A stretch of DNA of 64,000 bases from Alternaria dauci. Its lineage: Eukaryota > Ascomycota > Dothideomycetes > Pleosporales > Pleosporaceae. The stretch is from the NCBI RefSeq assembly GCF_042100115.1, contig NC_091274.1:1674001-1738000 (forward strand), given 5' to 3'. Below the pieces are notes generated by a model. That model ran no database searches. It saw only the letters and a list, made by a program, of their open reading frames with translations, and was not told the DNA's origin. Positions 12,380-23,776 of the stretch are shown here, piece by piece (positions within the stretch are counted from its first letter, which is position 1; the number at the start of each line of letters is the position of its first letter). The translations under genes were made by a program, and so were the position numbers.

Positions 12380-15300
12380 ATGTCGACCGCTCGCTATGCG
12401 CCCTCGGCCGCCCATCCCATGGCCCAGCAAGCCGCCTACCGCGCTCCGGCGCCCATGGCCGTCTCCAATGCCCCTCCAGGCACCTTTGCGCCGGGCACAA
12501 AGGTCCAGGTGGGCAACCACCGTGTCACCATCGAAAAGTACCTCTCCGAGGGCGGCTTCGCCCATGTCTACCTCGTCCGCGTACCCAAATCCGACAACAA
12601 CCAAACCCCCGACACGGCCGTCCTGAAGCGGGTAGCCTGTGCAGACAAGGATGCACTCGCCAACATGAGGACAGAGGTCGAGACGATGAAGAAGCTCAAG
12701 GGCCACAGCAAGATTGTCACCTACATGGACTCGCATGCCTCACAACTCAAGACGGGCGGCTATGAAGTCTTCCTGCTCATGGAATTCTGCTCAGGCGGCG
12801 GCTTGATTGACTTTATGAACACCAGGCTCCAGCATAGGTTGACTGAGCCTGAGATTCTGCACATCTTCTCCGACGTCGTCGAGGGCGTTGCAACCATGCA
12901 CTACCTCAAGCCGCCGCTCCTCCACCGTGATCTCAAGGTCGAGAACGTCTTGATCACTACCGTGGCAGGCAACAAGATATACAAACTATGCGATTTTGGT
13001 TCCACCGCACCACCGAGACCGGCCGCTACCACGGCCGCCGAGGGGAGACTGATCGAGGACGACGTACAACGGCATACCACACTACAGTACCGCAGCCCGG
13101 AAATGATCGACGTATACCGCAAGCAGCCGATAGACGAGAAGAGCGATATCTGGGCCCTCGGTGTGCTCTTGTACAAGTTGTGCTACTATACCACACCTTT
13201 CGAAGAAGTGGGACAAATGGCCATCTTGAACGCCTCGTTCAAGTACCCAGCCTACCCCCAGTTCTCCGACAGAATAAAGAAGCTCATAGGTTCGTGCAGT
13301 CAAACTAGGCCATGGAACATGAACTGATTGTAAGCAGGCTCCATGTTGCGAGAGAATCCACAGCAAAGACCCAACATCTACCAGGTGGTCGCCGAGGTCT
13401 GCTCGATGCGACACCGGCCTATTCCTATCAAAGACGTATGTTTGACAACTTGGCTGCACTGCCCTATGCTAAGACTAGCCAGATCTACTCTGGCAGAACA
13501 CAGTCAGAAGCGCGACGGAACCAGCAGCTTCCGCCCACCGAGCCCCAAGTCTCGTCGCCGCCTCCCGTTGTGGGCCTACAAAGAGTTGCACCTACTGTGC
13601 AGGTTCAGCAGATACCAGATGTTACACCCATGAGAAGAGGCCGACCTACTGGTCCAGTTCAGGCACCCCCAGCAGCAAGGCCAAGTCCATCGCCCATGAG
13701 AGGAACGACATCTGATCCTTTTGCTGCACTTGACTCCCAGGATGTTCAGGTCAGGCGTGCTGCTGCCGATGAGCTAGCCTCGCGCTTCCCATCTTTGGAC
13801 GAATTCTCCCTGTTGCATGACCGAGGCCAGAAGTTTGAATTTGGCGAAGCCCCAACGACTTCAGACCCAGCACTTAGCAAGCGCGTCACAGATGCGCTTG
13901 CGGATGAAGCTTTTGCATCACCACCGCTCTCCAAGGTTGATTCAGCACCAGGCATAAAGCCCTCGTCCGCAGTGTCCTCCGCGGGCGTCTCCAGGACCAC
14001 CTCTCTGAGAAAACCACAACCTTACGAAGCCAAAGACAGTCCACGAAACACTAGCACAAACATTCAATCGCCCATCCCACAGCGGGTCGGCATGGTGTCT
14101 ACTGGTGTCCAAACGTCACCACGGGCATCTCCCGTTTCCGCACAGCAGAAACTCCCAGACGTCAACAGCCGACCAATCTGGAAGGTCCCTCTCTCAACAC
14201 ACCACAACCGTGCTCTGAGCCAACAGGCGTCGGAGAATCGACCGAGAAGTCCTCTGAGCAGTCCATCACTGCGGCCTGAATTTACTTTGCCAACACGCCC
14301 TTCTTTTGAGTCGAGATCAAAATCTCAGCTCAACATTCCTCAATCTCCTGCTTCATCTAGACCTTCTCTGGAAAGTTCACGCCCATCGGCTATGGAGATG
14401 GGTTCTGCAATTGACCGATCGAGATCTGCAAACTCAAATGCACGCCCCGCCAGTATGCACGTAGAGTCAAACCTTGACTATCTCCGCGATCGAGAGATGA
14501 CGCCCGGTCGTAACTTTGATGCTCCATCATTACAGCGTCGCGTCACCGCGAATGCAATCGACGATTCCGAACCAGAGGAGAAGAATGTTAGGTCAAGCAT
14601 CGACTTCCTACGCTCCATTGAACAGGAAGAGCACGGTCACAAGCATCGCCGAAGTAGCTCACACAGCAAGCATGGTAAGCGCGGCAGCATCACAAATATC
14701 GTCAAGGGAAGGTTTGGCGACGCCTTTCGTCGCTTTGAATCCACCAAGACGCCCGAGCATGAGCGTGATCAACCACCCATGACGCCAGCCGACCAGTTTG
14801 TAGATTCCAAGGGTGGCTTGGCACCTATTGCCGGCTCTGAAGCTACAGGTGGCTTGAGTGATGACGATCGCAGCCAAATCGACGAAACGCAGGATCTATC
14901 ACCAGAGGTTCGAAGAGAGCTCGAGAAGAGACAACTAGCGGAAGAAGAGCGCCGTGTTGAAGCTGCTGCTGCCGAGTACAAGCATCGCGTTGCTTCACAA
15001 GGGCAGGGAGGGCCCAAAGCCGGCCCGTCCAAGGCTTCGTCGATTCAAAACCGCGTCAAGAACCTGCTTGATGAAAGTAGCAAGCCAGCAGCGGCCAATC
15101 GTACGGCTGAGGGCTACGGCAAGTACACTGATACTGGAAAGCCTCTACCTATGCGGCCACAGGACCAAAGTGGTGCGCGACAGCCACCCACCATTGCTCG
15201 CAAACCCATGAATGTCTCCTCGCAACAGCCCCAAGACCTGGCTTATGCAAAACCGTCTTCGATCCGACCGAATATGCCTCCACCCGCGCCTTCCACTTCG

Positions 15301-15570
15301 GCACCGCCAGCAATCAATGTTCGCAACCCCTCTGGACCGCCTCCACGCGCCCCCAAGCCCAAGAATTTGCAAACAGGGGGCTCAGTAGGCCCTGGCCAAA
15401 CTTCGCCCGTCAAGTCTACCCCTACAGTCAAAGAGAAGCTACTTACGCCCATTAGCCGTGACGGTGGTGATGACTTTGACGTCGACACCTTCAGCAAGAG
15501 GTACCCTAGCCTAAGCGGGTTGGAAATGGTAGAGACTGAGATACCACGTCACACTGTTCGCGACGTCTAG
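12380..15570 (+). CDS. ark1: Ark1/Prk1/Akl1-family actin-regulating Ser/Thr kinase
   Basis: Numb-associated-kinase family; fungal members phosphorylate endocytic coat proteins such as Pan1 and Sla1 to disassemble actin patches. Exons 12380-13289, 13338-13435 and 13483-15570; 1031 residues. Kinase domain about 46-330: EGGFAHVYLV (P-loop), K83 in AVLKRV, catalytic loop LLHRDLKVENVL, DFGS, SPEM activation-segment end, KSDIWALGVLLYKL. The second exon supplies the lobe end MLRENPQQRPNIYQVV and the third begins IYSGRTQSEARRNQ. The long tail is Pro/Ser-rich and disordered, with proline clusters (PPPAPSTSAPP, GPPPRAPKP) that could bind SH3 domains. The intron 1 donor (GTTCGT) is not typical but keeps the conserved frame. 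The ATG at 12380 is chosen over an upstream TTG. Confidence 0.9.
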
Positions 15571-16289
15571 ACGCACCAGGTTTTGTTCGTTAGTCGAGAT
15601 TAGATCTATCATCTGCACATTTGAAGCGTTTGCATAGCATGTTGGCAAGATTTAGCATTATCAGATAGCACTACACACAGTAGAAGGAAAGAGTGAAAGT
15701 TGGGCAAGTCAAGAATATAGATTATTGTTATTGGGATGAAGTTGAGCTGTCTCGTGGTCGCCTTCATGCTGTGGCAGGGAAGAGCTTAAAGCAGACGACC
15801 AGTACCCGTCACCTGTTAAAAATCTCGAAACCGCCCGACTCGTATCTAGACTGCGTAGAATTCTGGAGTGGTCATGAGCCTCACAATCGTCATGTACGTC
15901 AAAATAAGACACATCACACGTGACCGTCACTTTCGTCGATACACCATGTCGAACAAATACAGCACACAGTGATGAAAGGCAGGAGGTGAAAATCCATCTT
16001 TCCTTCGCGATTAACCTACGTATTGTAGATTTCACAGCAGTAGCAACGCAAGTTCACATTGGCAGACTTCAGAGTTGTGGGCGTTCATTCAGTCCTTTCT
16101 CATTTGGTATCATGGTCCAGGAGACCTGTCTAAATCCATGCAACCCATCCTATCATAACCCTACATTCGCCCTCCCATCCCTCCCAAGCTCCGTGTCATG
16201 CCGAGGTGTGACCAAACCGACGTGGCCGAGGGTTGGTTGTGCGAAGAATTTGTATGTCGATGGGCATCGTGCTCGCGGGTGAGGCACGT
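15571..16289. other. Convergent 3' regions, no gene
   Basis: About 720 bp between the stops of the kinase and rps12 genes. A CACGTGAC motif sits near 15917. No supported coding frame. Confidence 0.55.
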
Positions 16290-16931
16290 TTACTGCTCGG
16301 TCTGGAAGTAGTTGAGGAGGATGCTGCGCTCCTGGGACTCCTCACCCCAGTCCTTGACAACGACGCAAGAGCAGTTGACGACCTTGCGGGGGTTGCCTTC
16401 GCGGTCAATCTGGCCTGTTGACTTGTTAGCCATTGTCTAATTTTTTTTGGTAGTCTACCATAGAGTGCAACGTACAGAGACCGGCCCACTCGCCGAGCTG
16501 CTTGCCATCGGGGACCTTGATGAGGGGAATCTTGTGCTCGGAGCACAGAGCAACGACGAGCTTCTTGTATGCCTCCTCCTCGCAGGCCTCGTTGAGAACG
16601 CACATGTGCGCCTCACGGCGGTCGAGGGCCTTGGAGGCCTCGCGCAGACCACGGGCAAGTCCGTCGTGGATGAGGGAGAGCTTCAGGACGCCCTTGAGAG
16701 CCTCGAGGACGCTCATCTGGCCCTTACCGCCGGAAGCATCGGCAGAGACCTCGACCTCGGCGGCCGCGCTGACTTGGGACTTGGTATCGTCTTCTCCGTC
16801 CGACTGGTGGCGTCGTCAGTCATGTTCTTGAGGTACCAACGGCGGGGTAGCGGTGCTGAGCGCTTTGTTGCGCCCTCTCGCCAGAGAAGATGCAGCTCGA
16901 CCGGGAGCAGGAACGAAGGGTCACATACCAT
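16290..16931 (-). CDS. rps12: 40S ribosomal protein S12 (eS12)
   Basis: Small-subunit ribosomal protein of the eL8/L7Ae fold. Exons 16931-16929, 16803-16476 and 16414-16290 give 151 residues, as expected. The first coding exon is only the ATG: the next bases are GTATGTGA, and the acceptor at 16804 leads into [20 protein letters not shown]. The body is unmistakable: [57 protein letters not shown], then across intron 2 [19 protein letters not shown] and [16 protein letters not shown] at the end. An ATG-split intron is common in fungal ribosomal protein genes. Intron 2 has a run of T just upstream of its middle. Confidence 0.95.
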
Positions 16932-18025
16932 GATTGATGATTTCTATCCGTCGGGTGTTCCTCGAAGAGTGGGATGTGGTATGATATAGAGAAAACTCGA
17001 AAAGCTGTGGAATATGCCGAAGCTCAATTTCGACCGTGTGGGAAGCACTAGTCCCGATTGGTATTGTGGCTAGCGCGGCGTCATCCGCTCCCGACGCGCC
17101 ACGCTTGTTATGCGAAAGAAAAGTTGTCCTGAATAAGTGAAAATGAACAGTTTGTTTAACAGTGTGCACTGCTAGTCATTCCAAAAGTGTTTCAGAACGA
17201 TTTCTTGCGAGTACCTTTAGGGTAAGTCCACCATGTATAACAGTCCTAGTGGGTGTCTTGCTTCTGGCGTTGGGGGCGTTATACCGCGAAAACTACCTAG
17301 TGAGCACGGAATGACCAGCGAATCGTCCTGGACGATAAGATGATTGAATGTCAGTGACTTGGAATATTGCTCCGATTAGACAATATCTGGCTGTGTAATC
17401 CAACACACAAGAGACAGGCTGCTACACGCAGGCCGTCTGGATTCAGCGCGATCAAGATAGTTTCATCCAGGCACAAACAACCATGTTCGTTGTGATCAAA
17501 GGACAGAATCATATTGGGCTATCAGACAGATTGAAAGTATTTAACAATTGATATCATTGTATGTCTGCACATTCTACCGCTCCGACGCAGCTTCACCGCT
17601 GCTGCTTGGACCTGCCGTAGCCATGTCTTCTCCAAACATATCTCGTCCTCCTACTCTCAGGCCATTGCTAGCCTTGGACGTGAGCGTCCCATCTCTGTAT
17701 ACGACAAACTAAAGAAATATTGGCGGTCCGCCTAATCAGGTATGTTCATGGATATAAAGAATCCCATGTCAGATGAAAGAAAACAAACGCCAAACGCACA
17801 AACTGTACGGAGGGTCGAGAAAAGTAACAAGTGATAGCACTAGAATGATCGATGAACGCTATCAGCCCAGGTGTGTAACGAGGTGAATGTAGAGGGGAAA
17901 GTAGCCACTCAGCCTAAAGGCCATGCGCCAGGAACGCCATACAATGAAGGAAACCTGTCTTTGACCTATTTTTGAACGCAGTTGGTATGAGTAAGGAATG
18001 AAATGGGTATATGGAGGAATGAAAG
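16932..18025. other. Intergenic: rps12 upstream region
   Basis: 1.1 kb containing the rps12 promoter and the 3' UTR of the next gene (same strand). A TTTAGGGTAA stretch near 17217-17226 looks like the telobox-type element seen at some fungal ribosomal-protein promoters; this is only a resemblance. No coding frame supported. Confidence 0.5.
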
Positions 18026-19953
18026 CTACATGACGATGCAGCACCGGCCCTTCTTCTCTTTGACCTCCTCCTTTGGTTCGGGCACGCGAGTCACCGCCGG
18101 CTTTGACTCGGGGGGCGCGATAGGGGGAGCCAACTTTGGTGAAGGAGCACGCTCAGGACCTTGGTTGATCTTTGGAGTCAGACTGTAGGCGCCTTGCTCA
18201 TTGACTGGAGACTTGGCAGTGTTGGTGTCGACTCTTTCAAGCGATGCGGGTGAGTCTGGCTTCACAGGGCTGGGAAGGGGCCAGGTCTCCGCTTCCCGCG
18301 CCTTCTCTATGGCAATGGGATCAAGATTGGCGAGCTGCGACAGTCGCTTGTCCGCCATGCCGTCATCGTTCAGCAGCCTGAAGTCTTTGTCGTACATGGA
18401 GCCGACCCTGCCCTCGTTCTCCCATTGCTCCTGCTGCATACGCTTGGCATGCGTAGGAATGATCTGTTGGTCCGGAGGCAATCGTGGGTCGGGCTTGTAC
18501 ATGGAAGCTATCCACGGAGCTTCACCTTCTGGTCGATTGCTTGTAGTGGGCCTTGTCGTAACAGACCCACCACTGGTACGCGGACGGTTCGGCGGGGAAT
18601 TGTTGGAGGTCACACGAGACCTCGGCTTCGTCTGTGCGCTAGTCTTACGTGGTCCAGTGGTAGTACTCGGCTTACCAGGCGCTTTGGCTTTCTTGGGGGA
18701 CTTTTGGGGGGACTTTGGCGGACTCCAGCTTCCAGTGGAAGTATTGCGCCTATGACCACTGCCATACGGTGGAGTCCTTTGTCGGCCATCCTCTGCATCA
18801 TCAAGCAACGCTTGGCTGCCTACACTGCCGCTTCTTACTCGTGCACCCATGGTAGCGATGGCGTCACCGTTCCAGTTTCCACTGCCTGCTCTAGATCTCG
18901 GCAGCGGCGCGTCACGTTCTGCCATCGAAGCAGGCACAGGTATACCGCTAGTCTTGGGCAGGGGAATACGAGACGTACTAGGCCTCACAGTGTGGTTCGC
19001 TCGCTGAGAAGCTGGTTGGAATTCCGTTGTGCCGTCGGCTGGGAACGTCGGGCTCCAAGCGTGGTATTCTTCTGTATGCTCCTCATCTTCAGCTGGTATT
19101 GTGGATATACGCTTTCGGGGCTCAGTTCGCTCTTCGCCATTCTGCGTCCGTTCGGTCGATGCGGAGTTTGTGCGGTCTCGCGCACGCCGCGTGGCACTCT
19201 GCGAGCGGCTGTTGGATCTACTTGACCGGCCCACCCTGAAGCCTGCCTCTTCTAGTTCTCGAGTCTCAATCTCCTTGAGCTTGTCTCGGTGTATCCAGTG
19301 ATTCTCGTCGTACTCGGGCTCTGTTGCACCAGGCTTGGTCGTCGTCTTCTTCTTGGGCTTCCCCTTGACAGAAACGGGGCCTTTTTTGTTGTTGGTGTGG
19401 CTCTTGTAGTACTCCAAGACGCTATCCTGGTCGATGTTGTTGGCAATCATGTCTCCACTCTTCTTCTTGTGCAGCTCATTCATGCTGTCGGGAGGCTGGC
19501 TGAGATCCTGCGAGTCCCACGTGGGCGAGCGTACGGGCTTCACGAAACCGTTGGCTTGCGATGTGAGGGGCTGGCGGGAAGCGTGGGCGGGAGCACCGTA
19601 TTCAGACATATAGGGGTCCTGTTCGTATGACTGCCTCTGGGAGGATGGTTGTCAGCACACTAGCACTTTGAGCCTGGCATGATTGCAGGCGAGGATTGAA
19701 ATGAGGAATGTGAGTGGGCAAAGGTGGCGGTCAGATGCGCCATGGGGAAACCGCCGCAGTAGTGCACTTAGTGCATAGGCAAAGTCGAGCCGGACCCATA
19801 TGACGCAGCTGTACCGCAAGGGAACTTGGTACGTACCGAATCGTTGACAGGGACGGCAAAGTCCCACGACCCGCGTGCGCCGTGGGAGCTGCTGGGGGGC
19901 GTCAGCTGCTGGATGGAGGCTGGGGTTTGGCGGGCTGCCGCGAAAGTCGCCAT
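18026..19953 (-). CDS. teaR: TeaR-like prenylated cell-end marker (TeaA receptor)
   Basis: Disordered 575-residue protein ending GRCCIVM, a CaaX box (CIVM) preceded by a second Cys. This predicts farnesylation, perhaps with palmitoylation, and plasma-membrane attachment. Aspergillus TeaR and fission-yeast Mod5 are prenylated proteins that anchor polarity marker TeaA/Tea1 at hyphal tips. Exons 19953-19837 and 19636-18026 (200-bp intron, phase 0). Exon 1 encodes MATFAAARQTPASIQQLTPP and WDFAVPVNDS; exon 2 opens RQSYEQDPYMSEYGAP. The block APWIASMYKPDPRLPPDQQI followed by PTHAKRMQQEQWENEGRVGS is the segment I associate with fungal TeaR. The rest is Ser/Pro/Lys-rich with SPPKSPQKSPKKAK. The large exon could also start at the ATG at 19609; the two-exon model extends it in frame. 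Name rests on recall and the CaaX box. Confidence 0.7.
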
Positions 19954-21221
19954 GGAAGGAGGTGCGAGGTGCGAGGTGAGGTGGCTGGGGTCCGTCCGAT
20001 GACGTGCCGGCAGAGACTACGAGGCGGTAGGGAAAGTCGGCTGGCGAGTGCGAGAGCCGTCGGCGTGGGCTCGAGGGCGCAGGTGTCGTGTTTCGAGGGC
20101 GGACAAAGAAGGGGCGATGCCGGGCAGACCACGGCCGCTGGCAGGCTGTCGTGTACAAGTAGCCTCACAGTGGGAACCTCCCTATTACGGAACACTGCAG
20201 CTATAAAAACAATGCCATGGGCGAGCAGGACGCACGATGCACGTGTGGGGACGCAGGCCAGAAGTTGAGAGGGGTGGTTTGCATGCGCGTGCAAGCAACT
20301 TCCCTGTCCCGTGAGCAGCGCGAGTGTACGTATCTGTGGTCAACTGGTCCTGGCGCGTGCTATCAGAAGGAAAAGAAAAGGACAATTACTACAACGAAGG
20401 ACAAGCACACGTCGGTGATGCGAGACACGACTGCGCACAACGGGTCCGGCAGCCGCAATGATTCGTGAGAGAGTCGCGACGGGATCAAGGAGCCCTTGGA
20501 GAAGAGGATTTGGGAGCGTTGCTCTGATTGCCGGGGAAGATGGTGATTCGCGCTTGGCTGCAGTCTGCTCGGGCCTCGTCTAATCTGCGCCGCGACCAAA
20601 GAGGAATGGGGACTCGATGGGTCCAGCTGTCCAACTCCTTAAAACCTGTACGACTTCGCGACAGCTACATGCAAAAAGCAACTCCTATGATGGCACATGG
20701 TTCGCAGTTCCAGACACGCGCTTGCTTTTCCTGTTTGACCACCTCCCCCCTCCATTGCCCATGAGCACCAGAAACACCACACGCCGGGTGAATGAATACA
20801 CAGGCACACCGACACACAGGCACCCATGGACCAAGTTTGATTGTTCCCGTGTTATGCACACCCGCTGCTCAGTGCACAACTGTCTTGACAAGCTTCCGTC
20901 TCCCTGCGCCTTTCCCGTTCCTGACAAGATGGTCGCCGGCAACGGCCCACAGCCCGGCGTCACGATGATCGAGCGAGTCTAGAGGCCGTCACTGGTTTAG
21001 AGTTCTGTCCATCGTATGTAGCCTCAAAGTTACAGAGTCTCTGCGCAATGCCCGTGTCTACTTCATCTTTGCAGTATCAGTTGGGAGGCCCAGGTCTTTG
21101 GGAGCACGCATGATCCATGTGACCCACTGCAAGTACCCAGCTGCCGGGTTGGCGGCAGTTATTACTATGTATGCTGTCCACCATCTCAATAACACGCCAA
21201 CTATAACCTTCAATCCAGTAA
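19954..21221. other. Intergenic between teaR and ferric reductase gene
   Basis: 1.27 kb with the teaR promoter and the 3' UTR of the reductase gene. Several overlapping 60-130 codon frames occur on both strands with no recognisable domain; I treat them as chance. Confidence 0.5.
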
Positions 21222-23182
21222 TCACCAGCCAAACGTCTCGTCATACCAGAATACATCGTGCCCCTTCTTCACCCATACCTCAACCTTTCTCTTCAGATCG
21301 TCTGTCAGCCTCTTCGGCCCGCAGCAGATTACCGCCGTCCTCATACCCTTGCTAAACACCTCATCTACCACGTTGCTAAGATCCGGCCGCCCGCTCTTGA
21401 CTAGCATCCCCTTTCGCGGCTTCTCCATTTGCTCTTCCATGTCCAGCAGCTGCTCATTCTCCTGCATCTCGATCCCCTCCCCCTCGTCATCGTCCGGATC
21501 GACAGCGAAAACACCAGCCGCGCTCGCATCGGCTTGCAATCTCGGCCCCGACGGTCGTGTAACATAAACCTCCACGTTGCGCGCGCCGCGTAACAGCCCA
21601 TTTTCATGCGTCTCGGCTGCTGCATCGTCTTCTTCTTCGTGTTCGTCATCGGATGCGGAACTTGCAGGGAATGCCCACTGCGTTTCGGCCAGCTTCTGAA
21701 CCGCCCAGATGCATCGGATCTGCGTACTTGCAGGCGCAGGGTCGTGCAAGTCGATAATGCTCCGATAGATGGGTATGATGAACGTTGCACCAACGCCCCC
21801 TGCTACCAAAAGCACTTTGTCGAATTCTGAAAAATCTGGTAGCCGACTTGATGCTCCGTATGGTCCTTCAAGGGAAAATGGCAAAATGGGGATATCGCCG
21901 CCAGCTGTAGGTAGCATTGGCACATTACCTCCCCCTTGTGACAAAGAGCGCGCTAGCTCTCCCAGATACTTTGTGTTGCCGTTGAGCATTCTCGCAATGA
22001 GTAGTAGTTCCTTGTCCTTGGATGGGAGAGAAGCAACCGTAAAAGGATTCGTCTTGTTGGTCATAAGCCATTGGTCGTACCATGTGGGAGTCTTCCCCCG
22101 GACATGCGGCCTGCTAAGATACACGTGCTGTCCAGGCTTCCAAACAAGCGCAGCACTCTCTGCTGGTAACGGTATGCGGACCTGGACAAGATTGGATCCA
22201 GGAAGAAGTCTGAGGGTGCCTTGGTACATCTTCAAACGCATAGCTCGGGTGATGACATGAAAGGCTTCTATCGCAAGGACCTCGTACACGTATATGCGAA
22301 TATGCGATACGTGTAGGTACAGGGGCACAACGATAAAGTTCGCGATGGCGATGTGCGAGATGTAGAACACGCGGTAGTTCTTTCGTCTTATAAATCCCAA
22401 GGCAGTCGTCGAGATGGCAGAGAAGAGGAGGATGCTGACAAGGCCCCAAATAACATCCCAGTCCTTGATGCGCTTTGCTAGGAAACCGGAGAGAACGAAG
22501 AAGTTCAGGTAGAGGGCTGTATGCAGCAGGAACAGCAAGAACGTAATGCGTCCCAGTATCTGATGTGCGGCCTTGACTTGCTCATGAGACAGTCGTGTCA
22601 AATACTGCACGGGACTGTAGGGCGCTCGCACCGCAAGTAGGTAATGGATCGGTAACTGTGATGCGCCAACTTGCCCGAAGCGTTTTGTGAGGTGAAGATA
22701 GTCTGCTTGTTGTCAGTCCACGTCGCAAAGGCCAAAGATCCCAAACCCATACCATTACCGGTATAAGCAATGCACAGGTACAACAACCATACCGTCCAGA
22801 CACTTGCACCAATCCATTCTCCTCTTGTACCCCAATTCCACCCTCGAACGACATCCTTCTTCATCCACCAAGTCATCCTGTTACAGCCCCTCTGCATACT
22901 TCGCAGCCATCCTGACCTATCCTTCGGCTGTTTGGTGAACGATGGGGATTTGGGCTGATCATACCTCAAACCAGTTCTCATCACCCAAGACAAAGCGAAG
23001 CCAATCTGGAAGAGCGCGAATATCACCAGAACCGACCATTGTGCGACAAATCCATACCACTCCAGATACTCCCGGCGCTGGTGTTTCTGTTCGTCGTTTG
23101 GGCTTTCAAAGTAGTACCCAAGTGCCCAATATTGGTCTGTCTTCACCTCGTGGTGTCCCTTGTGACGCCGAAAGAGGTCCAT
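21222..23182 (-). CDS. Ferric reductase-like transmembrane flavocytochrome (FRE family)
   Basis: Membrane oxidoreductase that passes electrons from NADPH through FAD and two hemes across the membrane. Exons 23182-22753 and 22702-21222; 636 residues. The N-terminal part has several hydrophobic helices (WSVLVIFALFQIGFALSWV, ASVWTVWLLYLCIAYTG). The heme histidines lie in HQILGRITFLLFLLHTALYL and HIAIANFIVVPLYLHVSH. An FAD-binding barrel follows (WKPGQHVYLSRP), with NPFTVASLP where most relatives have HPFT; then GPYGASSRLPDFSEF, the nucleotide-binding VLLVAGGVGATFIIPI and the terminal CCGPKRLTDDLKRK. An acidic insert (SASDDEHEEEDDAAAE, DPDDDEGEGIEMQENE) interrupts the NADPH domain. Donor of electrons to iron is inferred from family; no signal peptide is evident. 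Confidence 0.88.
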
Positions 23183-23776
23183 TTTGAAGCTCGCTCAACA
23201 CAACCAACGTTGCCTATCGCACATGTGAAGAGCTCCTGGATCGGTCCGGCTTCACGGCGGATGGGTCGTCGTCTTGAGGACCAAAAGCGATGGCTTCCAG
23301 CCTCGAATCGTGAGCTTAACAACCGGCGCGCACCGACCAAGGAAATGAAGCCAGGTGTCGGACGTTGATGTGAAGCAGTAGTGTTGTATACGTGTGCTTG
23401 TCACGAATCCGTGCCTAGCATGACCTAGGTCCGGACTTGGATGTAGGGCTGACAGTGCCGAAGAAGCCGGCCAATCGAAATTAACTCAAAGCACCCTGAT
23501 AAGCGACTTCCTTCCTTCTCTCGCCGCTGTGTTTTGGGCCAGTTCGGTGATGTCCTCTGAAGTCTTTTGGGAGGGAGCCGAGCATCAGTAGAACGGGCGT
23601 CGGTAGAGACCCGCGTTCCTGGTTCTTTAGCCAGTAACTTAGGGGGGTGCGGCGCCCTGTGGACCCACCACGCATCCCGCTTGCGACCCTGCATGTGCAT
23701 ACAGTACATGTGGTACGAAACCGCTGTCGAAGCTGCACCCATAATAAAGACCATTTCTAGGGCGATATACTACACG
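23183..23776. promoter_or_regulatory. Divergent promoter region ferric reductase / nucleoside hydrolase
   Basis: 594 bp between two divergent ATGs. No GATA cluster of the iron-regulator type was obvious by eye. Role inferred from position. Confidence 0.45.
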
